Source: Pseudomonas sp. DY-1 (GTDB lineage Bacteria > Pseudomonadota > Gammaproteobacteria > Pseudomonadales > Pseudomonadaceae). Taken from it: a stretch of DNA of 64,000 nt. This document shows positions 1 to 8,922 of the stretch, in pieces. The stretch lies in assembly GCF_003626975.1 (NCBI RefSeq), contig NZ_CP032616.1, positions 868,001 to 932,000 of the forward strand, in the 5' to 3' direction. Below the pieces are notes generated by a model. That model was not told where the DNA came from. It was given only the letters and a program-made list of their open reading frames with translations, and did not search any database. Position 1 is the stretch's first letter. Each line of letters starts with the position of its first letter. Position numbers and translations under genes: made by a program.

Positions 1-1032
1 GCGCTGATCAGCTCCGGTACCACGCCCAAGCTGCTGGCCAACGAAACCCACGCCCGCTATATCGGTTACGGCGGCATGCTGATGGAGTCCTTCGTTGCCA
101 TCATGGCCATGGTCGCCGCCTCGGTGATCGAGCCGGGTGTGTACTTCGCCATGAACAGCCCTGCCGCGCTGGTGGGCACCGACGTCAACGCCGTTGCCGC
201 CACCGTCACCAGCTGGGGCTTCGCCATCACGCCGGAAGTGCTCCAGCAGACGGCGACCGATATCGGCGAGCACAGCATCCTGGCCCGTGCCGGCGGTGCG
301 CCGACCCTGGCCGTGGGTATCGCGCAGATCCTTCACCAGGTGCTGCCGGGTGAGAACACCATGGCCTTCTGGTACCACTTCGCGATTCTCTTCGAGGCGC
401 TGTTCATCCTCACCGCCGTGGACGCCGGTACCCGTGCCGGGCGCTTCATGCTGCAGGACCTGCTGGGCAACTTCGTCCCGGCCCTGAAGAAAACCGAGTC
501 CTGGACCGCCAACGTCATTGCCACCGCCGGTTGCGTGGCCCTGTGGGGCTGGTTGTTGTACCAGGGCGTGGTCGACCCGCTGGGCGGTATCAACACCCTG
601 TGGCCGCTGTTCGGTATCTCCAACCAGATGCTGGCGGGTATCGCCCTGATGCTGGGCTGCGTGGTGCTGATCAAGATGAAGCGCCAGCGCTATGTCTGGG
701 TCACCCTGGTACCGGCCGTGTGGCTGCTGATCTGCACCACCACCGCAGGCCTGATCAAGCTGCTCGACCCGAACCCGGCCGTCGGCTTCCTGGCCCTGGC
801 CAAGAAGTACAGCGATGCCGCGAGTGCCGGCCAGATCCTGGCTCCGGCCAAGGATATGGGCCAGATGCAGCACGTGATCTTCAACGCCTACACCAACTCG
901 ACCCTGACCGTGCTGTTCCTCTTCGTGGTGCTGAGCATCCTGTTCTACGCCATCAAGGTGGGACGCAGTGCCTGGATGAAGTCCGAGCGCACCGACAAGG
1001 AAGCGCCGTTCCAGCCGATTCCGGACGCTTGA
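1..1032 (+). CDS. cstA: Carbon starvation protein CstA/BtsT-family transporter, C-terminal part
   Basis: The reading frame is open from base 1 to TGA 1030-1032, so the 5' end lies outside the window and about 343 C-terminal residues are present. The family comprises inner-membrane pyruvate or peptide:proton symporters induced on carbon limitation. Several hydrophobic segments are visible, for example around [36 protein letters not shown] and, near the C-terminus, [16 protein letters not shown]. It is followed 13 nt later by a YjiX-type gene and then a YjiA-type GTPase. This is the gene order of E. coli yjiY(btsT)-yjiX-yjiA, so a BtsT-like pyruvate transporter is the closest functional guess. 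CstA and BtsT cannot be separated from this fragment alone. Confidence 0.93.
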   Translation, partial: ALISSGTTPKLLANETHARYIGYGGMLMESFVAIMAMVAASVIEPGVYFAMNSPAALVGTDVNAVAATVTSWGFAITPEVLQQTATDIGEHSILARAGGAPTLAVGIAQILHQVLPGENTMAFWYHFAILFEALFILTAVDAGTRAGRFMLQDLLGNFVPALKKTESWTANVIATAGCVALWGWLLYQGVVDPLGGINTLWPLFGISNQMLAGIALMLGCVVLIKMKRQRYVWVTLVPAVWLLICTTTAGLIKLLDPNPAVGFLALAKKYSDAASAGQILAPAKDMGQMQHVIFNAYTNSTLTVLFLFVVLSILFYAIKVGRSAWMKSERTDKEAPFQPIPDA

Positions 1033-1045
1033 GGAGACCGCGAGC

Positions 1046-1249
1046 ATGTTCAATGACCTCGGCCGCATGGGTAAGTACCTCGGGCAGGCCGCGCGCATGC
1101 TCGTGGGCATGCCGGACTACGACAACTATGTCGAGCACATGCAGAACAAGCACCCGGACAAGCCGGTGATGAGTTACGAGGAGTTCTTCCGCGAGCGGCA
1201 GGACGCCCGCTACGGCGGTGGCAAGGGACGGCCCATACGCTGCTGTTGA
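1046..1249 (+). CDS. YbdD/YjiX family small protein
   Basis: This 67-residue protein has the family signature [11 protein letters not shown] followed by [13 protein letters not shown] and a basic, Cys-ending tail (GRPIRCC). YbdD/YjiX proteins are encoded directly downstream of CstA/BtsT transporters across proteobacteria, but their biochemical role is unknown. The start ATG is preceded by a strong ribosome site (GAGGAG, 1031-1036). The gene lies 13 nt after the transporter stop and is followed by a perfect hairpin at 1269-1293, so the two genes form one operon that ends here. Confidence 0.92.
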   Translation: MFNDLGRMGKYLGQAARMLVGMPDYDNYVEHMQNKHPDKPVMSYEEFFRERQDARYGGGKGRPIRCC

Positions 1250-1268
1250 ACGCCTGATGCGGTAACCT

Positions 1269-1300
1269 GAGCGCCACGCCTGTCGTGGCGCTCTTGTTTC
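1269..1300 (+). terminator. Rho-independent terminator of the cstA-yjiX operon
   Basis: A perfect 10-bp stem (1269-1278 with 1284-1293, GAGCGCCACG / CGTGGCGCTC) has a 5-nt loop and is followed by the T-rich tract TTGTTTC. It lies 19 nt after the yjiX-like stop codon. It separates this operon from the yjiA-like gene, which must therefore have its own promoter or depend on read-through. Confidence 0.8.
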
Positions 1301-1330
1301 CGGTCATCCCCCCCGGAGCCCAATTTTTTG

Positions 1331-1380
1331 TAGGAGCGAGCTTGCTCGCGAAGAACTGTTCGCGAGCAAGCTCGCTCCTG
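1331..1380. repeat. REP-type palindrome
   Basis: Two 22-nt arms (1331-1352 and 1359-1380) are reverse complements at 21 of 22 positions and flank a 6-nt centre. The core GAGCGAGCTTGCTCGCGAA is itself palindromic. This is the classic Pseudomonas REP type, expected to be mobilised by a RAYT transposase encoded elsewhere. It sits between yjiX and yjiA. Confidence 0.85.
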
Positions 1381-1412
1381 CGGGTTGAAACCTGATTTCG
1401 AGGATTGCCCCG

Positions 1413-2387
1413 ATGTCTGCCCATCTCCCCATTCCCGTCACCGTGCTCAGTGGTTTTCTCGGTGCCGGCAAGACCACTCTGCTGAAACACATACTCAAGG
1501 CCGAGCACGGCCTGAAGATCGCCGTGATCGAGAACGAGTTCAGCGAGACGCCCATCGACGGCCAACTGCTCGGTGAAGAGCCGGTGCAGGTGATGACCCT
1601 GGCCAACGGCTGCGTCTGCTGCTCCATTCATGTCGAGCTGGAGAAAGCGCTTTTCCTCCTGCTGGAGCGCCTGGATGCTGGCGAGTTGGCCTTCGACCGT
1701 CTGGTAATCGAGTGCACCGGCCTGGCCGACCCGGCGCCGGTAGCGCAGACCTTCTTCGCCGATGAAGAGCTCTGCGAGCGCTACGTACTGGACGGCATCA
1801 TCACCCTGGTGGACGCGGTGAATGCCGAGCGCCACTTGCAGGAAACCATCGCCCAGGCCCAGGTCGGCTTTGCCGACCGGATCCTGGTGAGCAAGCGTGA
1901 CCTGGTGGATGAAGGCCACTTCGACGTGCTCTGCCAGCGCCTCTCACGCATCAACCGCCGTGCCCCGATCCGCGTGGTGGACCATGGCCGCATCGATCTC
2001 GCCGAGTTGCTCGACGTGCGCGGCTTCAACCTCAATGCCGATGTCGGCCCGGCGCTGACCCTGCGCCCCCTGAGTCCGGCCGGCACCCCCGATCGCATCG
2101 GCACCCTGGTGCTGAAAAGCGAGCGGCCGCTGGATATGGACCGGCTAAGCGCCTTCATGGAAGCGCTGCTGGAGGAACACGGCAATTCCATGCTGCGCTA
2201 CAAGGGCGTGCTCTGCGTCGAGGGTGAGCCTCGCCGACTGGTGTTCCAGGGCGTACTGCGGCTCTACGGCTTCGATTGGGACACCGAGTGGCAGGAAGGC
2301 GAGGCGCGCGAAAGCGTGATGGTTTTCATTGGCGACCAGTTGCCGGAAGAGAAGATTCGCGCCGGGTTCGAAGCCTCGCAAGTGTGA
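1413..2387 (+). CDS. yjiA: YjiA-like COG0523 (CobW/HypB/UreG family) GTPase
   Basis: This 324-residue G3E-family P-loop GTPase carries the Walker A motif GFLGAGKTT at residues 14-22, the metal-binding motif GCVCC near residue 70, the SKRD (NKxD-like) guanine-recognition motif near residue 160 and a C-terminal CobW_C domain. COG0523 proteins are metal-handling chaperones. The subgroup next to CstA/YjiX corresponds to E. coli YjiA, whose client is not established. The gene follows the REP palindrome by 32 nt. The context suggests a role in maturing or supporting the pyruvate-uptake system, which is inference. Confidence 0.93.
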   Translation: MSAHLPIPVTVLSGFLGAGKTTLLKHILKAEHGLKIAVIENEFSETPIDGQLLGEEPVQVMTLANGCVCCSIHVELEKALFLLLERLDAGELAFDRLVIECTGLADPAPVAQTFFADEELCERYVLDGIITLVDAVNAERHLQETIAQAQVGFADRILVSKRDLVDEGHFDVLCQRLSRINRRAPIRVVDHGRIDLAELLDVRGFNLNADVGPALTLRPLSPAGTPDRIGTLVLKSERPLDMDRLSAFMEALLEEHGNSMLRYKGVLCVEGEPRRLVFQGVLRLYGFDWDTEWQEGEARESVMVFIGDQLPEEKIRAGFEASQV

Positions 2388-2395
2388 GGTCGGCG

Positions 2396-2500
2396 CATCG
2401 CGAATGAATTCGTTCCCACGGTTGGGTCACGCTTCATCGATCCACCATCGGCGTCGCCCAGGTACCTGTGGTGGAAGTGAAAAGCGACTTCCACCCTACG
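2396..2500. repeat. Intergenic repeat remnants (REP half-arm plus second palindrome)
   Basis: Positions 2396-2420 contain one arm of the repeat family seen throughout the window (core GCGAATGAATTCG followed by TTCCCAC). Positions 2471-2494 form a perfect inverted repeat, GTGGAAGT and ACTTCCAC separated by 8 nt. Both lie between the yjiA-like stop and the histidine kinase start. Confidence 0.6.
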
Positions 2501-2513
2501 AGAAGTGAGTGAC

Positions 2514-3860
2514 ATGCAGCTCAAGTACAAGATCGTGACGCTCAGTGTCCTGCCGCTCATCGTGTCGGTACTGTTCATCTGCGTCCTGGTGTTCGCCCAG
2601 AGCCAGAAGCTGGAGGAAGAGCAGGCCAAGCTGGTGGAGAGCAGCATCATGGCGGCCAAGAAGGCCGAGCTGAAGAATTACCTGGAGCTGGCCCTGAGCC
2701 TGATCGCGCCCCTGTATGAGAGCGGCCGCGACGACGAGGAGGCGCGGCAGCAGGCGCTGCGCATGCTGGCGCGGGCGAGTTTCGGGCTGGACGGCTATTT
2801 CTTTGTCTACGACCGGCATGGCAAGAACCTGATGCATCCCCGTCAGGCGAACCTGGTGGGCAAGGAACTCATCGGCATGAAGGACAAGAACGGCCTGCCG
2901 GTGATCCAGGCGCTGCTCGACAGTGCCGAGCGCGGCGATGGCTACCAGCTCTACGCCTGGGAAAAGCCCTCCACCCGCCAGGTGACTGAGAAGCTTTCCT
3001 ATGTGGTGATGCTCGACCGCTGGGGCTGGATGCTGGGCACCGGCATCTACATCGACGACGTGGAAGTGGCCACGCTCAAATCACGCCAGGAAGTGGCCAC
3101 GGGGGTGCTGACGACGGTGCTGGCCATCGCTTCGTTCTCGCTGATCGCGATACTTGTGGTGTTCACCGGCGGCCTGATGCTGAACTTCACCGAGCACCGC
3201 TTGGCCGACCGCAAGCTGTCGGCCCTCAACCAGCGCATCGTCCACCTGCAGGAAGAGGAGCGCTCACGGGTATCCCGTGAGTTGCACGACGGTATCAGCC
3301 AGCAACTGGTGTCGATCAAGTTCCAGTTCGAGCTGGCCGGCCTGGAGTTGGAGAACGGGCGGGAGAGGGGACTGGAGAACCTGCGTGCGGGCACGGCGCG
3401 CCTCGGCGAGGCCATCGGCGAGATCCGCCGCATCTCCCACGACCTGCGGCCGTCATTGCTGGATACCCTCGGCCTGTCGCCGGCCATCGACCAACTGATT
3501 CACGAATTCGAGCAGCGCACCGGCATTCGTACCCAGTACGAGCGCGGCCTTGACGATGCCAGCCTCGGCATGGACGTCCGCGTCACGCTGTTCCGCATCA
3601 TCCAGGAAGCCCTGGGCAACATCGAGCGCCACTCCAGGGCCAGCGCCGCTATAATCTCGCTCGCCGCCAGCCAGGGCGCCATCGTCCTGCGGGTCGAAGA
3701 CAACGGCGTGGGATTCGACACCGGGCTGGTGGACAGGAGTCACGGTATTGGCCTGAGGAACATCAGGGAACGGGTCGATCATCATCGCGGGACATTCACC
3801 ATCTCCTCTTCTCACGGCCGAACGGAGCTTCAGGTCGAGATACCCGTGCAGAGAGCTTGA
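2514..3860 (+). CDS. Cache-domain sensor histidine kinase (NarL/UhpB-type HisKA_3)
   Basis: This inner-membrane kinase has about 448 residues. A first membrane span (about residues 7-27) is followed by a periplasmic Cache-type domain (about 30-185, with GYFFVYD, LMHPRQANLVGK and DRWGWMLGTGIY) that resembles sCache_2 sensors of small carboxylates. A second span follows near 205-225. The cytoplasmic part has a HisKA_3 box with phospho-acceptor His in SRELHDGISQQ (about residue 258) and a HATPase_c domain (N-box FRIIQEALGNIERH, G-box VEDNGVGFD). The ATG at 2514 is preferred over an in-frame GTG at 2505 because GAGAAG lies just upstream. The partner regulator follows 34 nt downstream. A role in sensing pyruvate or acetate for the neighbouring CstA-like transporter is inference. 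Confidence 0.9.
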   Translation: MQLKYKIVTLSVLPLIVSVLFICVLVFAQSQKLEEEQAKLVESSIMAAKKAELKNYLELALSLIAPLYESGRDDEEARQQALRMLARASFGLDGYFFVYDRHGKNLMHPRQANLVGKELIGMKDKNGLPVIQALLDSAERGDGYQLYAWEKPSTRQVTEKLSYVVMLDRWGWMLGTGIYIDDVEVATLKSRQEVATGVLTTVLAIASFSLIAILVVFTGGLMLNFTEHRLADRKLSALNQRIVHLQEEERSRVSRELHDGISQQLVSIKFQFELAGLELENGRERGLENLRAGTARLGEAIGEIRRISHDLRPSLLDTLGLSPAIDQLIHEFEQRTGIRTQYERGLDDASLGMDVRVTLFRIIQEALGNIERHSRASAAIISLAASQGAIVLRVEDNGVGFDTGLVDRSHGIGLRNIRERVDHHRGTFTISSSHGRTELQVEIPVQRA

Positions 3861-3894
3861 TCGGCTCGACTTCCAAGCGAACCAAGAGGCCGTC

Positions 3895-4527
3895 ATGAGC
3901 TTTCCCAACCCCATCAGAATCGCCCTGATCGACGACCACGTGCTGGTCCGCGATGGCGTGAAATCCCTGCTCTCGGCAATGCCGCACTTCGAGGTGGTGG
4001 CCCAGGCCGAGTCCGGTGCCGAGGCGCTGGAGCTGGTGGCCAACACCGAGCTGGACCTGCTGCTGGTGGACGTCGGCCTGAAGGACATGAACGGCCTGGA
4101 GCTGACCCGCAGGCTGTGCAGCCTGTATCCGGGCATCAAGATCCTGATCCTCAGCATGTACGACAATCAGGAGTACGTGCGCACCTCCATCAACGCTGGT
4201 GCCTTCGGCTATGTGCTGAAGAATGCTCCCTCCACCGAGCTGATTGCCGCCATCGAGGCCATCGTCGCCGGCGGCAGCTTCTACAGCCCGGAAATCGCCC
4301 GCAAGCTGGCCACCAACGTCCGCGACGAGAACGAACTGACCCCGCGGGAGTTGCAGGTCTTGTCGATGCTCGCCAAGGGGTTGAACAACAAGGAAGTAGC
4401 GCGCGAGCTGGATATCAGCGTGCGCACAGTGGAAACCTACCGCCTCAGCATTCGCCGCAAGCTGAACATCGATACCCCTGCGGCGCTGGTCAAGTACGCC
4501 CTGGAGCATGGGCTTATCTCGATCTGA
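3895..4527 (+). CDS. LuxR/NarL-family response regulator
   Basis: This 210-residue regulator has an N-terminal receiver domain (acidic pair DDH near residue 13, phospho-acceptor Asp in LLVDVGLKD near residue 60, Lys in LKNAPS) and a C-terminal GerE/LuxR helix-turn-helix (LTPRELQVLSMLAKGLNNKE, then SVRTVETYR). It is the cognate partner of the upstream HisKA_3 kinase. The two genes lie 34 nt apart and are probably cotranscribed. Targets are not visible in the sequence. The adjacent cstA-like operon is an obvious candidate by position. Confidence 0.93.
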   Translation: MSFPNPIRIALIDDHVLVRDGVKSLLSAMPHFEVVAQAESGAEALELVANTELDLLLVDVGLKDMNGLELTRRLCSLYPGIKILILSMYDNQEYVRTSINAGAFGYVLKNAPSTELIAAIEAIVAGGSFYSPEIARKLATNVRDENELTPRELQVLSMLAKGLNNKEVARELDISVRTVETYRLSIRRKLNIDTPAALVKYALEHGLISI

Positions 4528-4533
4528 GGAAGC

Positions 4534-4622
4534 CGCAGGTTGGCGCCTCGCGCTGCGAGGCCCAGCGCAGCGATGCCGAGCCTGGAGCGTTGGGCTTCGT
4601 TCCTCTGCCCAACCTACGGCAG
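4534..4622. repeat. Intergenic palindromic repeat of the GGTTGG...CCAACC type
   Basis: The segment begins GCAGGTTGG and ends CCCAACCTACGGCAGG, with the GC-rich sub-hairpin CCTCGCGCTGCGAGG inside. It fills the space between the convergent response regulator and polB genes, where it could act as a transcription barrier. A related segment occurs at 16105-16209. Confidence 0.55.
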
Positions 4623-4629
4623 GACCGGT

Positions 4630-6996
4630 CTAGAACAGCGCCATCTGCTTGTCGATCAGTGACGCGAAATCATCCCCCACGAAGGGCAGGATGGCGTCCG
4701 CAATGGGTTGCAGCTGTCGGGTCAGATAGTGGTCGTAGTCGATGGCCGAGCGGCGCGTCTCCAACGGTTCGGGGCCGTTGACCGTGATCAGGTAACTGAT
4801 CCAGCCGCCGTTCTGGTACTGGCGCGGGCGGCCCAGGCTGTCGTTGAAGTCGTCGGCCATGCGCGCTGCGCGGACGTGGGGCGGTACGTTGCGGGTGTAG
4901 TCGTTGAGTTGGCGGCGCAAGCGCTTGCGATAGACCAGCTGCTCGTCCAGCTCACCGGCCAGGGTCCGTTGAACGTAGTCGCGCACGTAATCCCTATACG
5001 ACTGACGGTTGAAGATGCGCTGGTAGAGCTCCTGCTGGAACTGCTGGGCCAGTGGCGACCAATCGGTGCGAACTGTTTCCAGGCCCTTGAAGACCATTTC
5101 CTGGCTGCCGTCGGCACGCTTCACCAGGCCGGCGTAGCGCTTCTTGCTGCCTTCCTCTGCGCCACGGATGGTGGGCATCAGGAAGCGCTGGTAGTGGGTT
5201 TCGAACTGTAGCTCCAGGGCGCTCTCCAGTCCGTACTCCTGTTGCAGGTGCTCGCGCCACCATTGGTTGACCTGCTGTACCAGGCTGCGGCCGATGTGCG
5301 CGGCTTCGCTTTCCTCGTGGAGACGCTTGAGCCAGACGAAGGTGGAGTCGGTATCGCCATAGATCACGCTGTAGCCCTGGGCTTCGATCAGCTCGCGGGT
5401 GCGACGCATGATCTCGTGGCCACGCATGGTGATAGAGGACGCCAGGCGCGGATCGAAGAATCGGCAGCCACTGGACCCGAGCACACCGTAGAAGGCATTC
5501 ATGATGATCTTCAGCGCCTGGGACAGCGCCTTGTTGCCGTCGCGCTTGGCCTCATCGCGGCTCTGCCAGACTCTCGCCACGATGGCGGGCAGGCTGTGCC
5601 GCGTGCGGGAGAAGCGTCCCCCGCGAAAGCCGGGAACGGAGTGCTCGTCATCCGGTTGCCTGAGGCCCTCTATCAGGCCCACCGGGTCGATCAGGAAGCT
5701 GCGGATGATCGACGGGTAGAGGCTCTTGTAGTCCAGCACCAGGACCGACTCGTAGAGACCGGGTCGCGAGTTCATCACGAAACCGCCCGGGCTCGCTTCG
5801 GGTTTCTTCTCGCCAAGATTGGGTGCGACGAAGCCCTGGCGATGCATCAGCGGCATGTAGAGGTGGGTGAAAGCCGCTACCGATCCGCCGCTGCGGTCGG
5901 TGGCCAGGCCCGTGACCGTGGCCCGCTCCAGGAGGAAGTGGAGCAGTTCGGTTTTCTCGAAGATGCGGGTGACCAGCTCGCAATCCTTGAGGTTGTAGCG
6001 CGCCAGGGCGGGTTTGTCCTCGGCGAACATGCGGTTGATCTCGTCCATGCGCTGGTAGGGCGTGTCGATCGCCTTGCCTTCGCCAAGCAGTGCCTGGGCC
6101 ACACTTTCCAGGCTGAAGGAGGGGAAACTCCAGGTTGCTGAGCGCAGGGCTTCGATGCCATCGATGATCAGCCGTCCGGTGGCCTCGGCGAAGAAGTGGT
6201 TGTTGCCGCTGCCGTGCTCGCGCCAGCCCATGGGATCGCCGCCTCGTCCCAGGAGCAGCGGTACCTTGAGTTTCTCGGCGTGGGCCTGCAGCACGCGCAG
6301 GTCGAACTGCACCAGGTTCCAGCCGATGATTGCATCCGGGTCGTGTTCAGCGAGCCATTGGTTCAGCGCCTCCAGCAGCGCGGCGCGGCTGTCCCGGTAG
6401 TCGAGCTGGAAGTCGACCTCGCTGGCATCGCCATTGGCCGGGCCGAGCATGTACACCTGGCGTTGGCCGCAGCCTTCCAGGGCGATGGAATAGAGTTCGC
6501 CGCGCTCGGTCGTCTCGATATCCAGCGACACCAGCCTGAGCTTCGGGCGGTAGTCGGGCTCTGGTTTGAGCTGGGCATCCAGCAGCACGCCGTTGGCGTC
6601 CGGGGTGCCGCCAAAGCGCACGGGCGCGGTAATGAAGCGCTCCATCAGGTAGCGTTCCGGCGGGCGGATATCCGCTTCGAAGACATCCACGCCGGCCTTG
6701 CGCAGGGCCTTGTCCAGGCGCATCAACTGGCGATGCTGGTTGCAGTAGAGCCCTAGCACCGGCCGATGCTGGAAGTCGCAGAGGGCAAGGTCGCGCAGCT
6801 CCACGTCGCGCTCGCCGGCCAATACCGATTCGGCACGCTCGCGTTGCACGGCGGGAATGAACGCAACGGAGGTCTGAACCGGCAGGCGCACCTGTCGCGG
6901 GCCAGCATCGGTGGCCAGCCAGAATTCGACTTCCGTGCCCTCCGGCGTGTCCCGCCAGTGCCGGGTCAGGACGAACCCTTGCTGTAATTCCACCAC
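4630..6996 (-). CDS. polB: DNA polymerase II (family B)
   Basis: This protein has about 788 residues, close to E. coli Pol II (783). It is a proofreading, damage-tolerant family B polymerase. The exonuclease motif DIETT lies near residue 160, polymerase motif A is YKSLYPSII, motif B is [13 protein letters not shown] and motif C is YGDTDST. The C-terminus KQMALF matches the family beta-clamp-binding tail position. The frame runs up to a GTG at 7020. I chose the GTG at 6996 because GAGG lies 5 nt upstream and because E. coli Pol II begins only a few residues before the GF(V/I)LTRHWRDTP block. The gene is monocistronic. No LexA box was recognised upstream. Confidence 0.95.
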   Translation of the reverse strand: MVELQQGFVLTRHWRDTPEGTEVEFWLATDAGPRQVRLPVQTSVAFIPAVQRERAESVLAGERDVELRDLALCDFQHRPVLGLYCNQHRQLMRLDKALRKAGVDVFEADIRPPERYLMERFITAPVRFGGTPDANGVLLDAQLKPEPDYRPKLRLVSLDIETTERGELYSIALEGCGQRQVYMLGPANGDASEVDFQLDYRDSRAALLEALNQWLAEHDPDAIIGWNLVQFDLRVLQAHAEKLKVPLLLGRGGDPMGWREHGSGNNHFFAEATGRLIIDGIEALRSATWSFPSFSLESVAQALLGEGKAIDTPYQRMDEINRMFAEDKPALARYNLKDCELVTRIFEKTELLHFLLERATVTGLATDRSGGSVAAFTHLYMPLMHRQGFVAPNLGEKKPEASPGGFVMNSRPGLYESVLVLDYKSLYPSIIRSFLIDPVGLIEGLRQPDDEHSVPGFRGGRFSRTRHSLPAIVARVWQSRDEAKRDGNKALSQALKIIMNAFYGVLGSSGCRFFDPRLASSITMRGHEIMRRTRELIEAQGYSVIYGDTDSTFVWLKRLHEESEAAHIGRSLVQQVNQWWREHLQQEYGLESALELQFETHYQRFLMPTIRGAEEGSKKRYAGLVKRADGSQEMVFKGLETVRTDWSPLAQQFQQELYQRIFNRQSYRDYVRDYVQRTLAGELDEQLVYRKRLRRQLNDYTRNVPPHVRAARMADDFNDSLGRPRQYQNGGWISYLITVNGPEPLETRRSAIDYDHYLTRQLQPIADAILPFVGDDFASLIDKQMALF

Positions 6997-7220
6997 CGCT
7001 ACCTCGGAACCTTTCTTCACCGCGGGATTCTACTCGTCATCGTTCCGGCGCGCGCGCCGGGCGAGGCGCGGCTGATAATTTCTGTTCGACATGAAGAAAT
7101 TTAGCTAAGCCATTGAATTGACAGCATACGCCCTGTCTGAAGAACCTGATTTTTCCTGGCCAGAGAGGGGGCTTTTCTTTATGCTCCCCGGCCTTTTTCA
7201 CCCGTCCGGGAGACGACCCC

Positions 7221-7451
7221 ATGCTGGACAATACCCTCGTACAACTCGAACAGCTCGTGACCGAACTGCTTCAGCAGAACCAGGCCATCGCCGACGATAA
7301 CGCACGTATTCGCGCCGAGCTGCGCAAGGCCCGCGAAGAAAACGACAGCCTGCAACTGTCGATGATGGAGCAGGAAGAGAAGAGCAACGCCGCCGCCGAA
7401 CGCCTGCAGGCCCTGGTCCGCCGCGTCAGCGAGAGCCGCGCCAGCGCATGA
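7221..7451 (+). CDS. ZapB-like coiled-coil protein (TIGR02449 family)
   Basis: This 76-residue protein is almost entirely a predicted coiled coil. It has heptad-like Leu/Ala spacing from LVQLEQLVTELLQQN through AAERLQALVRRV. TIGR02449 proteins are found just upstream of zapA in pseudomonads and are thought to be ZapB-like divisome accessories. The stop overlaps the zapA start (ATGA at 7448-7451), indicating translational coupling. GGGAGACGA upstream of the ATG serves as the ribosome site. A candidate -35 TTGACA lies at 7118-7123, without a convincing -10. Confidence 0.85.
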   Translation: MLDNTLVQLEQLVTELLQQNQAIADDNARIRAELRKAREENDSLQLSMMEQEEKSNAAAERLQALVRRVSESRASA

Positions 7452-7747
7452 GTACCGACAGCGTCCGCGTGCTGCGCATCCTGGGGCGCGAGTACAACAT
7501 CAAGGCGCCGGCCGGCGAAGAGCAGGTGCTGCAGGACGCGGCAGCAATGCTGCAGGCGGAGATCGCCTCCAACAAAAAGAAATTCCCCTACGTCACCGCC
7601 AATGAACTGGTGGTGCTTTCTGCGCTCAACCTTTGCGCACGCCAGCTGAACGCCGCCGACACCCCCCACGATGCGGCGGACGTCAGTCAGCGCCTGGCCA
7701 GGCTGAACCGGCGAATTCGCGCGCAGCTGGACAGCGTCGGTTCCTGA
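7448..7747 (+). CDS. zapA: Cell division protein ZapA
   Basis: This 99-residue protein stabilises FtsZ filaments at the division ring. The N-terminal beta-strand region VRVLRILGREYNIKAPAGEE is followed by the long C-terminal helix with TANELVVLSALNLCARQL, both typical of ZapA. It overlaps the upstream ZapB-like gene by 4 nt. In P. aeruginosa zapA is followed by the 6S RNA gene ssrS and a 5-formyltetrahydrofolate cyclo-ligase gene. Neither is present here, and repeats begin 34 nt after the stop. Confidence 0.93.
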   Translation: MSTDSVRVLRILGREYNIKAPAGEEQVLQDAAAMLQAEIASNKKKFPYVTANELVVLSALNLCARQLNAADTPHDAADVSQRLARLNRRIRAQLDSVGS

Positions 7748-7780
7748 GTTGTTCGCAGGTGCCACTTATCCTGCTAGGTC

Positions 7781-7950
7781 GTAGTGGGAGCGATTTCAAT
7801 CGCGAATGAATTCGCTCCTACAAGGTAAACGCTCCACGAGGAACTAAGAGCGAACCTGCGGTCCGCTTGGCGATGGAAATCGCCCCCACAAGTGCTGTGC
7901 CGGGGATTGGCCATTTTGTGGGGACGAATTCATTGGCGAAAGGACGGCCA
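7781..7950. repeat. REP/BIME-type repeats, short and long forms
   Basis: The short form occupies 7781-7822: the arm GGGAGCGATTTCAATCGC is fused directly to GCGAATGAATTCGCTCC. A second element follows with the arm GGCGATGGAAATCGCCCCCAC at 7869-7889 and the arm GTGGGGACGAATTCATTGGCG at 7918-7938. The elements fill the gap between zapA and the convergent PLD-like gene. Confidence 0.75.
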
Positions 7951-7971
7951 AGCCGTCCCCTCGGCACGGGG

Positions 7972-8922
7972 TCAACCGATGACGCGGAAAATATCGGCGC
8001 GGTTGATCTCGGTGCGGCCATCTTCGTACCACACCGGAATCGCTTCCTTGAGCAGTTCCTTGTCGCCATCGAGCTTGAACGGCTGGGTGTAGCGTTTCTT
8101 GCGATAGGCGTAGATGTAATAGGTGCCTTCGCGATAGAGGATGCGGTCGAAGGTGTAGAAGCCGATGTGCGACCCGTTGCAACGGGCAGTCAGCACAACG
8201 TCGCCTTCCTCGTAGGGCAGGGCGCCCTCGGCGCACTCGTAGGTGAAGAACTCGCGGACATCGTCCCAGGCCACGCCATCACTGCTGGATTTCAGGTGAT
8301 CGCGGGCTTCGTCTTCGGACTGCTTCGAATGGTCGCTGTACCAGATGAACAACGGGATGCTCTGGTTGGTGTCATCGCCCAGCCAGCCTTCGCTGTCCAG
8401 GTATTCGGCGGTACGCGCCAGACCCGCCTGCATACGGCGATGGTTCTGCTTGTAAACGTCCAGCGCATCTTCAAAGGCCTGGGCGTGGTTGCAGGCCATT
8501 ACGCCTTCGATGCCCTTGATCGCCTGGACGCGTGCCAGGTAGGCGTCGTACAGGGCGGCGTCGGTGATGACGGTGCAGGTATCGCGCACAAGGCTGACGC
8601 CGACCTGGGTGAGGTTGGCGCTGCCGACGATGACGACATCCGGCTCGATCAGGTAGAGCTTCCAGTTCACGCTCGCCTGGTAGCGGAAGTCCACCGTCAG
8701 GGCCAGATCAGGATTGGACTCGTTGAGGCAGTGTTCGATGAAATCGGGGGCGGTCAGCGAGTTGATGGTGCCAACCAGAATATCCAGCTGGTTGCCATTC
8801 TCGATCAATTGGTCGATCAGGGGCTCAGTGCCGCTGGCGAAGGCAGAAACTATCGTGATCTTCTTTCCGCTCAGTTCGCCCAGATAGGTTTCAAGGCTGT
8901 CTTCGTAATCCAGAATTTCCAT
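7972..8922 (-). CDS. Phospholipase D-like domain protein with altered HKD motif
   Basis: This 316-residue protein has one PLD-like half-domain in the N-terminal part: FRYQASVNWKLYLIEPD followed by VVIVGSANLTQVG. The family motif is HxK(x)nD...GSxN. Here the His position is Asn (N-W-K) while Lys and the GSANLT block remain. Such single-domain PLD proteins are usually dimeric nucleases. The C-terminal 150 residues (rich in W, Y and D/E, for example FIWYSDHSKQ and FFTYECAEG) are not recognised and may bind a partner or nucleic acid. GGAG lies 7 nt before the ATG. No helicase, methylase or toxin partner lies next to it. Confidence 0.75.
   Translation of the reverse strand: MEILDYEDSLETYLGELSGKKITIVSAFASGTEPLIDQLIENGNQLDILVGTINSLTAPDFIEHCLNESNPDLALTVDFRYQASVNWKLYLIEPDVVIVGSANLTQVGVSLVRDTCTVITDAALYDAYLARVQAIKGIEGVMACNHAQAFEDALDVYKQNHRRMQAGLARTAEYLDSEGWLGDDTNQSIPLFIWYSDHSKQSEDEARDHLKSSSDGVAWDDVREFFTYECAEGALPYEEGDVVLTARCNGSHIGFYTFDRILYREGTYYIYAYRKKRYTQPFKLDGDKELLKEAIPVWYEDGRTEINRADIFRVIG

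Noticed and set aside
5242..6141. Open frame of 299 codons antisense to polB
   Set aside because: The polB frame carries all polymerase motifs, while the antisense product has low-complexity composition and no ribosome site.
7120..7137. ACAG...CTGT element upstream of polB, considered as a LexA box
   Set aside because: LexA sites read CTGT...ACAG. This dyad has the half-sites in the opposite order on both strands and the wrong spacing, so SOS control of polB is not supported by it.
7748..7971. Possible 6S RNA downstream of zapA
   Set aside because: The sequence is accounted for by REP-type arms. It shows none of the long bulged-hairpin layout or the conserved ends of Pseudomonas 6S RNA.
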